Source: Parasponia andersonii (lineage: Eukaryota; Streptophyta; Magnoliopsida; Rosales; Cannabaceae). Taken from it: a stretch of 64,000 bases of DNA. Numbering within the stretch: position 1 is the stretch's first letter; every line of letters begins with the position of its first letter. Positions 1-12,164 of this stretch are shown in pieces. The stretch is from positions 666,997-730,996 of the forward strand of contig JXTB01000155.1 in NCBI GenBank assembly GCA_002914805.1, written 5' to 3'. A program made the translations under genes and the position numbers. Under the pieces are notes generated by a model that saw only the letters and a program-made list of their open reading frames with translations, ran no database searches and had not been told where the DNA came from.

Positions 1-700
1 GCACACTTCTGGGGATTCAGCTTCATTTGATATTTCCGGAGAATTTTGAACATCTCATCAAGGTGCTTGATGTGATCTTCGGCTTTCTCCGACTTTACCA
101 ACATATCGTCGTCATATACCTCCATTGTTTTGTCAATTTGTTTTGCAAACATCATATTGACAAGACGCTGGTAGGTCACTCCTGCATTGACAAGTCCGAA
201 GGGCATCTTTTTATAGTAGTATAATCCTCGATCTGTAATGAACGAGGTATGCTCCTCATCTAGCTCGTACATGGGGATTTGATTATATCCAGAATACGCG
301 TCCATGAAACTTAAGAGTTCATGCCCTGATATCGTATCTATAAGCTGGTCGATTCTCAGAAGTGGGAAGCTGTCTTTCGGGCATGCTTTGTTGAGATCAG
401 TGAAATCGATACATGTTCTCCACTTCCTATTGGGTTTCTTCACCAAAACCGGGTTTGCAAGCCAGTCAGGATAAAATGACTCTCTTATGAACCCAATTTT
501 GAGCAGCTTCTCCACCACTTCTTTTAACGCGACGTGGCGCTCTGGATTCATAGCTCTTCTTTTATGCCATACATGCTTTTTTGTTGGATCTATGTTAAGA
601 CGGTGGCATATGATCCTCGAATCAATCCCTACCATGTCCGAATGTCACCATGCGAAGAAATCCAAGTTAGAATTCAGAAAAGTGACCAATGAAGGTCGCA
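1..700 (-). pseudogene. Retrotransposon pol fragment: reverse transcriptase
   Basis: Translation of the minus strand gives a reverse transcriptase of the Ty3/gypsy type. The segment after the start of the fingers/palm reads KPNRKWRTCIDFTDLNKACP (about 445-385). Next comes LLSFMDAYSGYNQIPM (about 325-275), which holds the first catalytic Asp, and the MPFGLVNAGVTYQR block (about 205-165). The catalytic box near 120-105 reads YDDD instead of the usual Y(V/I)DD. One TGA stop interrupts the frame directly after FAW near 645. The frame is otherwise open to the window edge, so the domain is only lightly decayed. Family assignment is secure; activity is not expected. Confidence 0.88.
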
Positions 701-1049
701 CAAGTTCCTGAATCTCCGTTCCAATCTTTAAAGTCTTGGAAGACATATCGAATAACAAATCCTCCAGATCTTCAATGGGTCCAGTTCTAACTTCGTCTAT
801 TTCTCGAGGATTGAAGTCTTCGCTAGTCGTATCGATTGATGTTTTAATTGACGATTCGACTGATGTTGTCTGATGACTCAACTAGAGCTTCGACTGACGC
901 TTCCTATGCTGCTTCGACTGACGCTTCCTCTGGCAGCTGGACTATCATTGTGCGAGACGTCGCATCCTTTGCTACGAGTTTCAACGAGTTATTATAACAA
1001 GTCCTCGCATCATATTGGTTTCCTCACACCTCGCCTACCCCATGTTGGG

Positions 1050-1400
1050 TTGGGAATTTCATAGTGAGATGGTAGATTGAAGTGACGGCTCAAAGTTCAC
1101 TCAGTGTCGGTCTTCCCAGCACAGGATTGATTACAGAGGGGCAATCTACCACCAAGAATTGGATCATTATCGTTGAAATCCTAGGATAGGTTCCAACATT
1201 GACCATTAATTCAATCATGCCTATAGGCATCAGGCTGTCAAAAAGTGAAACCATAGAGTGGAGTGACGATAGGCTTCAAGTCACTCTCATTCAACCCCAT
1301 CTTCTTAAAGGCGTCGTAGTACAGGATGTCCACAGCACTTCCGTTATCAATCAATACTCGTCACAACTGTGTGCTTCCACAATTAATTTTTATGACCAAC
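1050..1400 (-). pseudogene. Retrotransposon aspartic protease remnant
   Basis: Between gag and reverse transcriptase the minus strand encodes VLIDNGSAVDILYYDAFKKM (about 1365-1305). The active-site triad is DNGS, as in many plant Ty3/gypsy proteases, and is followed by the hydrophobic strand expected in retropepsins. The reading frame changes several times downstream toward 1050, and the linker to the reverse transcriptase (about 1050-700) contains more stops and a short duplicated stretch around 890-925. It would have processed the Gag-Pol polyprotein. The remnant is judged from motif and position only. Confidence 0.7.
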
Positions 1401-1519
1401 GCATCATTATGCGGATAATGGACTTCCCTTGCGTCCTGTTCTGTGAAGGTAATGTCCAGGTCCGGTACTCGTTGAAGCTTGCGTGGTCACTGCTCAAGAT
1501 GTATGACATTAGTTAATGG

Positions 1520-3396
1520 CTATTGTCGAGCTTCTCGTGCATACCTGTCTTGAGCTCTTTTCGAATCTCCGCCAACATGCAGTCCTCCAAAGATAGTACG
1601 GACTTCGCGTTGAATTTCTGGAGGTCGCTGTTGGTTTTCTTCTCGTCTTTCGTCATTCTGCCTGGTGTACTGCCGCAGTCGCCCCTCTTTAATCAGCCTT
1701 TCAATTTCATCCTTCAAGGCAAAGTAATTATTGGTATCATGCCCAATATCATTGTGATACCGGCAGAACTTGTTGGGGTCACGCTTTGCCCTGTCCCGTT
1801 TCATCGGTTCCGGTTGATGATATCGCTTCTTCTGGTTTATGACCGCATAGATATGATCTATGGGCGCATTTAACTCAGTGTGATTGTTGAACCGCATGGG
1901 AGCTCTTGAAATCTCCTGCTTTTTGGGTCTAGGCTGATTCTCCGTCAACTGCTCATTACTCCTTTTATTTTTCTTCTTATCGTTATTGTTAGTAATGATC
2001 GCGTCTTTAATTGCATCTTTCCTTCCTTCTTTCTTTGTCTTTTGAAGATTCTCGCGCGAAGATTCTACCCTCAGATGCTGACTAACCCTTCGGTAAAAGT
2101 CTTCTAGAGTTCTATATTCTCTCTTAAGTAATTCCTCCCAGAGTTTAGTTTCTGGTCGCACCCCAGCCATCATGAGAGTTAAAATTCCTCCCTCAGGTGG
2201 GTTTTTGACCTTTGCTAATTCTGAGGTAAATCGATTGAGATAAGATCGTAGAGTCTCTTCTGGACCTTATCGGATTGCAGAAAAGCTAACAAGTGGAATA
2301 GTGAAATTCTTTGCAGCTTGAAACTGTCTCAAGAACGCCATCTGAAGTTGTTGCTAGGACGAGATTGAGCCGAATTTGAGTCCTCGGAACCACTTCTTTG
2401 CTGCTCCTGAGAGAGTTACAACTAAACATCTGCAGCATGCATAATCATTGACACGATGGAGTTCCATCAAGTCGCTGAAGTGATCCATATGGTCCTGTAG
2501 ATCAGTTTTCCCATCAAAAGTATTTATGGTGGGAAGTCTGAATCCAGTAGGTAGGGCAGTAGCTCAGACTTCCTCGCTGAATGGCGATTGATGATACCCA
2601 TCAGCGAGCTCATCGTCCTAACCAGCAAGTGCGTCTAATGCGATCCTTAAATTATGAACATCAACGTTCGGAAGGAGAGCATTATCTCTTGCTGGCGACA
2701 AGGGCAGCCTTTGATCGTTGTCTCGTTGTATGGCGTGTTGGTCAGGTAAAGTCTTTTGTGATCTGTGAGAGGAATCCAACGAAATAGTACGATGAGATCA
2801 GCTTTGGTCGTTATGATACGATACGGATCGTTCATGGCTACGTCACCGCTCTAAGTATTGTCTTAGGTCTGCAAGATCTTGTCTCGACTCTCTGCTGATT
2901 CTTTCGAAGACGCTTCTTGATGGTCGTCTTCGTTCGCTGCTCAAGCGATCTTGACTATCAGTGGATTTGCGAGAAGGTTGTCCACAATTAAGGTTAGTAC
3001 TTGAACTCTCTGTACCAGATTCTGGAGGCAAGTTTGCGACTTTGCCTTTTCCTTTGGAGATGCGATCTTCAGGACGCTCTTGCTGGGTTCTCGGCTGGTT
3101 GCGTCTTCTTGTCTCTAGGATCTGTATTCCCTTCTCAGGTAGTTGAGCAGGACGTTCTGCTGTGGTGGGGTCATCATCTGCCCTTCAGCAAGTCGTCGTA
3201 GGGTGTCATTGATCTGGTTTATGATATGCTGAAGGTTCACCAGTGTCTCCTCCATGCGATCTTGTCTCTGAGTAAGGTTTTCTGATGCGGTCATAATAGG
3301 CTGATCTTGAGCAGGGTCTGCATGTGTAGCAACAGTACTTTGGGGTTGGTTTTGGCTAGTTCCGGTGACTCTGGTAGTATTTCTGGTGTTTACCAT
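1520..3396 (-). pseudogene. Retrotransposon gag remnant
   Basis: The likely Gag start is the ATG at 3396 (MVNTRNTTRVTG...), a beginning common in plant gypsy elements; an upstream ATG at 3456 lies in the primer-binding region. The N-terminal frame ends at 3115 and contains a short helical stretch. The body resumes in other frames, with PEETLRSYLNRF near 2260-2225 just after a TAA, then an open stretch 2173-1520. That stretch is rich in Lys, Arg and Asn and carries the zinc-knuckle-like segment CRYHNDIGHDTNNYFALK, in which the fourth metal ligand is Tyr. Gag would package element RNA in virus-like particles. Several frame breaks make this copy non-functional. Confidence 0.8.
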
Positions 3397-3457
3397 TATT
3401 AAAAAAGCAAAATTTGACAAACTGTTTTGTCGGAATAGCCCTCCTTCTAGCGCCAAT

Positions 3458-4059
3458 TGTTGATGGAGGTTTTGTCAACAATAAATTTAGAAAAAATTAT
3501 GAGATGTGGCTTGTGTGAATTGGGTTATTAATCAAAGCAAATAAAGAGGCAAAAATTTTAGATTGGTTCAGCCCCGAAAAAGATGAGCTTACGTCCACTG
3601 TTTTTCACTATATTCTAGAGAATTACAAGAACTCACAATTACAATCTGTTGTCTGAAAAGAAGAAAATTACTTTTAAGAATTCTTTTTCTTCTCTAGATT
3701 CGAAAAAGTCCCCGTCCTGAAACATTGAACTCCCTTTATATAGATGAAGGTAGCTCAATGTTCTCAATTGTGAGAATGGGTAACTATACAATCGGGTAAT
3801 ATAATTTGAGTAACAACATAATTGGGTAATCACTTAAATTGGGTAACTAGTTGAACTTGAAAGATAAACTTTTGTTTCCCTTTCCTTGTAGGTTACACGT
3901 TTGACGAAGCAGAGACTAGTCTCCTTTTCTTTCGGGTCGCACATAACCTATTTGGAGGAGGTCGCACATAACTTATGCGGTGGAGGTCGCATGCAACCCT
4001 TTCGGATGAGGTCGCACGTAACTTATACGACCTGACATAGGATTTTAGACCGCACAACA
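3458..4059 (-). repeat. Long terminal repeat (5' LTR of the minus-strand element)
   Basis: The segment begins TGTTG and ends CAACA, the canonical TG...CA ends with a 5-bp inverted repeat, and abuts the gag side of the element. Just inside it, at about 3439-3456, the minus strand reads TTGGCGCTAGAAGGAGGG, in the position and style of a tRNA primer-binding site. The LTR holds a 25-bp tandem array near its outer end. The outer boundary is inferred from the CAACA ending, because no second LTR is available for comparison. Confidence 0.7.
3935..4034. repeat. 25-bp tandem repeat, four units, inside the LTR
   Basis: Units start at 3935, 3960, 3985 and 4010, exactly 25 bp apart. Each begins GGTCGCA followed by a variable tail of the type YRTAACYTAT. 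In the minus-strand element this is the U3 promoter/enhancer region, so the array could hold repeated regulator sites. That role is inference. Confidence 0.85.
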
Positions 4060-7000
4060 GTAAATGCCAAATCAACTTTCAAACTATATGCCATTTAGGT
4101 GTTTTTACATTAGGCGACTTCGTTTGTTAGACTAAAAATAAAATAAAATAAAAAAATAAATATATATTTAAAAAAATTTCCTTTAAGATGAGAAAAAGCA
4201 TAACCATATTTGATAGTTCTCTAATTTGTTTGGTTTTCTTTCTCGCTTGTGGTCATAAATAAGAATAATGCTACCTCTTGATAAATTGCATAGGAGAAAT
4301 AAATGAACTTATGTGCAATCATATCATTGGTTTTATCCCCTCGCTAGTCGCCATATCGTTCAAATTATAATTCTAGAGTTGGAAGAGATTTTCATCACCC
4401 AACCTTTTACGGGAAGAAAATGACTCGTTGTTTTTTTTTTTACAAGAAATATTTTTCTACGTAGTTACCCGCTATCTGTTCCTACTTCCTAAAGTAGAAT
4501 ATATCCACTATTTTATTAATGCTTGTTGCTATATTTAACTATTTATTGTTGTGGTTGGGACCTGCATGGCACAGGGGAAGGGAGAGTTCCACTCAACTCA
4601 AACTGGTTTTTTTTTTTTTAAGTTGAAAAAAAAAAATGATAAAAAAAACAAAAGAAATAAATATCAGAGTTTTGACCACAAGATAAGTATTTGACTTTCC
4701 CCACTCAAACTCAAAAATTAGAGACTGCAGAGATGTTGCGTGCACGTGAATGCTCCAATTGGCTAATTATCTTTTCGATCTTATACATGCATCGACCCAC
4801 AGTACGTACACATATTTATCAAACTGATATTCATTTTAAAATCGCAATTATTCAAACTCACAAGTTAAATGTTTATCAACCGCAGATAATGCTAAGCCTA
4901 CGTAATATGTTATTTTAGAACTCTTTGTGCAAAAACGAAAAGTAATTCAAAAAAATTGCTTCAAGAAAAAAAAAAAAAAAACACACCAATTGGGTCATAA
5001 CAAAGACAGATTTTTCAATTTTTCTTGTCTAAAAATAAAATTCAATTAGACTCACGTGACAATCTATGATTAAATCTAACATAAGTTTACAATAATATAT
5101 GATTTATGGAGTGTTTTATATATTCATCATCCCAGTGTGAAATAAAGATATAATCGAGAATCAAGTAACGTTATTTGGTACAAGGTTTTAGTGAGTAAAC
5201 TCATTTTTTACATAGTATGTATGGATTTCAATTTAAAAGCATGTATGTTTCGTTTAATCTAAGCTTTTATTATAATGTTTGGGCCAAGGTTAACTTAATA
5301 AAAAAGTCAAGGTAAAGCATATCCGTCTTGATCTTAAAGTAAAGAAAACCATTACTATAGGACCACAAAAGGTAGCTAAGGTTCTGGTTTGTTGGACCAA
5401 AGACTCGTCTGAAATCTGAATAATGATTTTGTGCACTTGAAAACGAAAGTCTTTTTTAAATAGAAAAATTATAAAAAATCAAATCGCTTTTCCTCTGATT
5501 TTCTAACATGCTTTTGAGGGAAACATTAAAAATGAGCCTTTTGTCTGTGTTGTGTTAATGTGTATTGTATTGTTGGTTCCAACTGAGTTTTGCATGTTTC
5601 AATCACTCTTAATTGTGGCGACTGGCGAGTAAGGCATCCAATATAGTTGAAAAAAGAACTAAAATGATAGTGACATTTTTCACGTCTACTTCTATAAATT
5701 ACTGTGTTTGAGTTTGAAATTGATATTAGTGAAAATTAAACTGTATAAATAAATAACAAATTCATGTAATTTCTAGCTAAAAAGTCCTCTTTACGAAGGG
5801 ATGTAAACCGAGCGGGACATGGTGATGTCAGAAAACCTGAATGACCTCGCCCCACTTTCATACCAAACCTGCTTCCAACTCACATTTTTCACATTATATT
5901 TTTTTTCAAACAATGAAGATATAAAAATGAAATATTAGTACAGTATGTTTAACCTAAAAGGAATACATTAATATATTAAAAAGAAGAAGATAACATTTTT
6001 TTTTCAAAATAATTTTGTGCTATATATTGGGTTTTGATTTAATATTTTATGTAACATATTTCAAATTTCAATATGTGGTAGCTAGGCAAAATCCTGACCC
6101 GTAGGGAAATTTTCAGTGAATTTGTGTGTTCGCTGTTTAGTTTTCCCTATACTCACGGTGATTAAGGATACCCCGTTTCCCGGCCTATATGGCAAAAATG
6201 ACATCTCTATCCAATTTGTTAGCTTCTACAATGTTGTTCTAATTTGTCATTTTTTCTTGGATTACCATAGATTTAATTATACAAAATTGTTTCTCTCTCT
6301 AAAAAAAATAAATGAATAAATAAAAGAAGAGCTAATAACTATTGATTGGGTTGAAAATACAGTTGGGGTGGGCTGAAAACTTTGATAATTAACAATAATG
6401 GTACAATTCAATGGTAAATGGTGGGCCTCCAACGTATCACACCCAAAAATGCTCGTCTCACCACCGCCGGGCACCGTCACTAATGAGTAATGAGAATCGT
6501 TTGCTTTTAACTTTAGAATAGATAGATACTGCACCACTCTATTTTAATAAAAAAAAATTGGCTAATAAAATTGTTCTCAGTTCAAACATATTTTCCCTTA
6601 GGTTCGCGAGAATATATGAGATCTTTTGCTGTGCTTTGTATTTTCTCCGCATGCATGCTAAAATTAGGTTTTGAACATAGAGTGGGGTTTTTTATTTTTA
6701 TAATTTTTTTATTTGAGAAATTTAGACATATTTCGAAGAGATTGAGTAAGACTAACTGAAGCTGAACCAAATTAATTTACCAAATTTCGTACTTTTGCAA
6801 AATATCATGCTTTGATGATTGATGTATAGTCAAAATATTGCAAATTTACCAGTGATTGTAGTTATATCATAGGTCATGTTTGATATACTTTATAAGGGTT
6901 ATTTATTGTATTAGTTAAGCACAATATTATGTTTAGTTGTATTTTTATATTGTACTATTTAATGTGATATTAAAATTTAGTACAATACGAAGAGTATTAT

Positions 7001-7930
7001 TTAATACGAGAAAAAAAATTTGTATTATACTGTATTATACATTGACTCTCGTCACTTTTTCTTCATTTATTTTCTTTCTCATCTACTTCTCTTTCTTTCC
7101 TTTCTCTCTTATCACTATATCTTTTTTAAAAGTAGTATTTTTTCAAATACTTAAAAGTAATATTTTGCAAAATTTGAAATTAGAATGTGATATTCTTGAA
7201 AAAATAACTTTTGAAAAATGGTACTTTAAAAAAAGGTACATTTTAAAATGATATTTTTCTAAATAAACTTTTTAAACTAAAATTGTTAAAAATTAATTTT
7301 AATTTAACATCTTAATACGATGCAAAGCCGAACATAATATTGTAATAGAATATATCACAGTACAATAGAGTATGGTGTACCAAATATGACCTTAATTATA
7401 ACCATGACCTTAATTATAACCATGTGAATGTAGAGGTTGGGAGCTTTTTCATATTAATTAATTTTTGAAAACATTGGTTATTAGTCGAATATATGTGGAT
7501 CTATCGCATATCGTAGACTGAATTTCACCTTAAAAATCAAATTTGACAACTTTACCATTTTCCTCCTTTCTAATTATTCTTCTTGTTGATTCATCACCAA
7601 AATTGAAGTAATTTCCCTTCGCACTAATCACAGTAGAATTCCCTATTTAGAAGTTTATGCTGCATTTAAAAGCAGAGATTAAAATGTAGATTTGAATATC
7701 TTTCCCAATTTTATTTCTCAAAACGACTACTGGTAGAGAAACAAGAAGAAAAAGTAACACGGTTCTACTAGGAAAGACTTACAAAACGGAAGAAGAGGGA
7801 GGCAAATGGGTATACATATTTATTGAGGTAGATAGAGACTAATTTGACAACATTACACAATCAGACTAGGCAATGACAAAAAGACACGTACCATAAAGAG
7901 AAAGCATGTGCATGTATACAACCATATATG
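4060..7930. other. AT-rich intergenic spacer, no gene recognised
   Basis: This spacer has long A and T tracts and only short open frames without recognisable motifs. Frames at 4691-4918, 6116-6319, 6277-6537 and 6937-7251 look like chance products of low-complexity sequence. I see no tRNA, no snoRNA-like boxes and no long inverted repeat. Confidence 0.6.
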
Positions 7931-8391
7931 GGCAGCAATCATGAAGATAATTTTTTTGTTTTATCTGTAGATATCATTTTCATCGAAAATTTATCATGTA
8001 TATTTTTTTTATAGTAAAATATAAGAAAAAAATAATATTAATAATGCACTTTTTTTTTCATATACATCATTATGAATATTAGGTAACCATTAGAAGATGA
8101 TCTAACGGTTAAAAAAAATATATACGTGTAGGTAAAAAAAATACTAATGGTGATTCAATGACTATAATGATGTATATGAAAAGACGTGCATCATTAATAC
8201 TATTTTTTTCTTTTAGTAAAAAAAAATACTAACGGTGATTCAACGACTATAATGATGTGCATAAAAAAAGTGCATCATTAGTACTATTTCTTTCTCCTAC
8301 TTTTTAATATAAAAAATATACATGATAAATTTTAATTGGCCATAATGATACTTATGTATAGATAAAAAAAAATATCTATTGGATTAGTGCC
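7931..8391. mobile_element. MITE, copy 1 of a (TA)n-associated family
   Basis: The left end (GGCAGCAATCATGAAGATA...) and the right end, read on the other strand (GGCACTAATCCAATAGATA...), are imperfect inverted repeats over about 100 bp. They include a shared TTTATCATGTATATTTTT block and the ATAATGCAC / GTGCATCATTA motif. Internally the block AATGGTGATTCAATGACTAT recurs. The right end abuts TA/CA-rich microsatellite sequence (8392-8436). The same motifs recur at 21944-22183, 29154-29685 and, diverged, 61905-62113. No coding capacity is seen. Confidence 0.65.
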
Positions 8392-8400
8392 TATATATAT

Positions 8401-8437
<37 letters not shown>

Positions 8438-9513
8438 TGTAAGAATGTGTTACGCTTTGTTTGGGATTACTTCTAAATTATATTTTTAGCGGTTAGAGAA
8501 AAATGAAAAAAAGAGAGAGAGAAATGTTTTATAAGTTATTACTTTTGGTCAATAGATTTTAAAAGTTATTGTTTAATTGCTATTTTAACTAGAATTAAAG
8601 AAACATGGTAAAAGTTACTTTTTAAAGCTTTTTATGCTGTTATAATACAAATTATTTCAAATAATATTTTATAACATACATAAACACAATATGTAGTTTA
8701 TCAAATATTTGATCATGTTTTTAAACAACATAATAATTTTATAAATTAAATTTACCAAATACTCTAAATGCATAGACTTTAAATTTACCAAAATTTACCA
8801 AATGTGCTAAGTGCGTAGACTTTTTTTTGTCCCCCTCATAACTACTTCTTGCTCATGATACAACTAGAGCATGACTACAACACAATTGCAATATAATATA
8901 ATACAATACATCAATATCAACAAGTTAGCCCTATATAAATATTCATAAATATAGGACTAATCCTAGAGGTATTTCTTTTCTTTTTAAATATTTTCATGAT
9001 AAAAAGTATAGAGATAAAAAGAGTATTAAATATTGTGTATTTATTATATTTTTTTAACAAAAAAAACCTACTAGATTAGGACCTGGGCTCCCTTCTAAAA
9101 GTACAATATATTTTTTCTTTTTTTTTTTTTCGATTGTGATATAATAATTAACTATCAATTAATATGTTGTTGGCAAAAAATAATCGTTATCATTAATTAT
9201 ATTATATATACATGCATTACCTATCTATGGTGATTTTACGAAAATAGTTGAAATTAATGGAAACCAATTTTAGATTTATGAGTTGGGGCTTTAACTATTC
9301 AGGAGATACGGGTTGGCACCCATCACATGCATGCATTTGGGATCTTTATATCGATGTAAGTTTGCTAATAAGATGCCAAAATCTGAAGGCTCTTCATTTT
9401 GGGTCTCTAGTAGGTGTCATCAATGCTATAAATTTTGGAGTAGATTATTGTGAGGAAGACAATGTAGAATGGCACATCGTGAATTCCATATATATAGGAG
9501 TACCGGGTACGTG

Positions 9514-9561
<48 letters not shown>

Positions 9562-11257
9562 TTATATGAATTCATATTGCTGGCCCTTAAAATTCTATAA
9601 ATAAACGAATAGATGTTAAAGCCTGATAATGTAGAGATTGTCAGTGAAGTGGTATTGAAAACTATCGTCAATTTAATTTGATATTTTTTTTGCGGTTTAA
9701 TTAGAATGGTAACAAATTATTATCCTCATGAGATGGGATGAGATTGGATGAGGTGAAAATTAGATAATCCTAATTATATTTTTTTTAATTTGTAATAAAT
9801 AGAGATAATTAGTTAAATTTTAGTTTTTTAAAATAAAATAATGACAATTTTTTTAAGTCAACTATTTTTGCACAAAAATAAAGAAAAAAAAGAAAGAAAA
9901 AAGCCAGTAGAAACAACGTTGCCACCAAAAGCAATAATATTGTATGTAGCGAATGACACGTCTTGTTGTTCACAACTTCCATGTAAAATTGATATAATTC
10001 ATTTGCGCACTTTGAGAATATGCAAATGAATTGTATCTCTGTGATGTTTTTTTTTTGGGCTGGAATTATCCTTTTTGTTAACAAAGCAACCGATAATACT
10101 TACACAATTGACCCCTAATTTTTCTTTTAAAAAAGACAGGAAAAAGTCAATAAGAAAATAAGTGGAAATAAAACAAGAAAAATGTTAAATGCGCTTTTTT
10201 TTTTATAAATATTCTTCCAGATATTCTATTCCATAACATGTGTGAATTTCATTGTCTAATTTCACATTTTATTATTTGGATTCCACTTTTTCTTTTTCTT
10301 TTTCTTTTTTTTTTTAATTGGAAAGGTTCCAAACTTCCTTTTAAAAGAGATCATTCAGGAAGGGAAAAAAAAAAAAAAAAACTGAAAGAGTATGGCCAAG
10401 TATCCATAAAAGGCCATTAGGACAGAGAATGTACGCTCTCACTACACCTACTCCCCCAACCAACCTGCCACTTCACGTAAAATCCTTCCAACAGGGTATA
10501 ATTTTTTTTTTTTTTTTAACCCAAAAAAACCATTTTCTTTATTTTTTTTTTTACTTTTTCCACTTAAAGTACAGACAGATTTCCATTAATTGCTTTTACA
10601 ATTACAGCTTAGAATTGCATATATTAATTATAAAATAGTATCTCTCTCTACTAAATTTCCTTAAACCGTTGAACCAACAATAAATTCCCTTCGGCATTTC
10701 CATCACCCTTACTCAAAATCACTACATTTTTTTTGAACAACACACAAACCCATTTAAGAAAAAAAAATAATATCACTTTTTTATATTTTAACATTTGTAT
10801 AATTTATAATTTATAATTTAATTTTTATTAAAATTAATCTTTAAATTTAAAATTTATTATAAATTTATAGCTAAAATTAATTTAAAATAGTCCATTAATA
10901 AGATGAACTAATAAATTTATTCTCATGTATATATATTTTACTTTCAATTTTTTAAACTGCCCGTATCTTGTTAAAAAGTCAATAATAATTAAAATATAAA
11001 ACACAAATTAAAATATAATATATAAAAATAATATTATCTTAAAAAGAAGATATTTTGCTTTTCTTTTTCTTCTCTATTTTGTGTATTCAATCAATTTCCA
11101 AATAAAGAAAGCCATCTTTTTCAGGACTTCCCCTTCTATAAACATTTAAAATTAAAAATAATTACAGAGAGTGAAACCGAAAAATGATAAAATAGTGGAG
11201 TAATAGAAAGCTATAGATTTGGGCTTAGCTGGAAGAGGCGGGATAACCGGGGGTCAA
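8392..11257. other. AT-rich intergenic spacer with microsatellites
   Basis: Contains (TA)n at 8412-8436 and 9514-9568 and many poly(T)/poly(A) tracts. The frame 9248-9604 is open for 118 codons, but its end runs through the TA microsatellite and I recognise no domain in it. I see no gene with support. Confidence 0.55.
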
Positions 11258-11288
11258 AGCCTCCCTCCCTCCCTCCCTCCCTCCCTCT
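11258..11288. repeat. (CCCT)n run, G-quadruplex-capable on the minus strand
   Basis: At least six consecutive CCCT units lie about 0.9 kb upstream of the receptor-kinase ATG. The complementary strand has runs of GGGA with one-base loops, the classical G4 pattern. A regulatory role is speculative. Confidence 0.8.
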
Positions 11289-11469
11289 TGGCCCTGGAAA
11301 AGCATAACCGGCGCCGGAACTGGTTCTGGTTCATGCACTGTACACGTGTCAGTAACCCAACTCCGAGTTACCGCTTACACTCCCCCAACTCATTGACTCA
11401 CCGCCGAGTCTTTTTTTTTTTTTTTTCTCTCTTGCTGAATCTCAACTCAAGCCCACTTTCTCTGTTCAA

Positions 11470-12164
11470 CTTTCCAGGATCGTCAGACCCTTGAAAAATA
11501 GATTAATAAGACTTTTTAAAAATAGATTAATAAGACTTTTCTTTCTCTTTGTTTTTTCATTTATTTATTTTTAGAGAGAGAAAGAGAGCGGTGATAGTCC
11601 GCAACAGCTCTTGGTCAGCCATTTGTTCTCTCTCTAGAGGTATAATAATTTCAAAATATTGTTTTCTGGGCCTTTTTTTTTTCTTTTTAAAAAAAAATTC
11701 TCCATCTTCTTTCTCCCTCTCTCTCTCCATTTTTTTTTGTCAACCGAAGATTTTTGAGCGGAGTAGGTGGAGAGAGAGAGAGAGAGACCTAAAAGAAAAT
11801 TATACAGATTTGTTGGGCGGCAACTGTTTGAAGAAGAATCAAAAGCTTGTACAACCAACCCCCAAAAAAAGAAAAATCAAGGTAAGAGTTTCCCATTTCG
11901 TATTCTCTCTTCTTCTTCTTCTTCTGTCTGTTTAGAGAGAGAGAGAGAGAAAGAGAGAGAGTTGTGGGGACTTTTTAGAGAGAGAAACAGGGGAGAGGGG
12001 AGAAGGGATAATGCAATTTTCTGAACTGGGTGTGTGTAAGTTGGAGGAGTTTCGTTACAGTCAAAAACATGTATACGTGTATTTCGCGTACCTTATTTGA
12101 GAGTTAGGCGCCGAAAAGGAAGATGGGTTTTGTGTTTGGATCTCTATATCAGTGTGCATGAACC
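11470..12164 (+). promoter_or_regulatory. Promoter-proximal and 5' leader region of the LRR receptor gene, probable 5'UTR intron
   Basis: The region is rich in CT and GA microsatellites, for example (GA)n at 11770-11786 and 11931-11962, which is common in plant core promoters and leaders. A good donor TCAAG|GTAAGAG occurs at 11881/11882 and an acceptor GTTTCGTTACAG ends at 12060. This suggests a 179-bp intron in the 5'UTR. It is inferred from splice signals only. Confidence 0.4.

Larger units (their letters stand above)
1..4059 (-). mobile_element. Ty3/gypsy LTR retrotransposon, decayed, truncated by window edge
   Basis: Read on the minus strand the order is LTR (4059-3458), primer-binding-like site, gag (from 3396), retropepsin-like protease (about 1400-1050) and reverse transcriptase (about 700 to the window edge). 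This gag-PR-RT order is that of a Ty3/gypsy element. RNase H, integrase and the other LTR would lie left of position 1 and are not visible. The coding parts carry in-frame stops and frame changes, so this copy cannot be autonomous. With only one LTR in view, neither insertion age nor target duplication can be judged. Confidence 0.9.

Noticed and set aside
9248-9604. Open frame of 118 codons on the plus strand
   Set aside because: Its last third is translated (TA)n microsatellite, the rest matches no family I know, and no splice or promoter context supports it.
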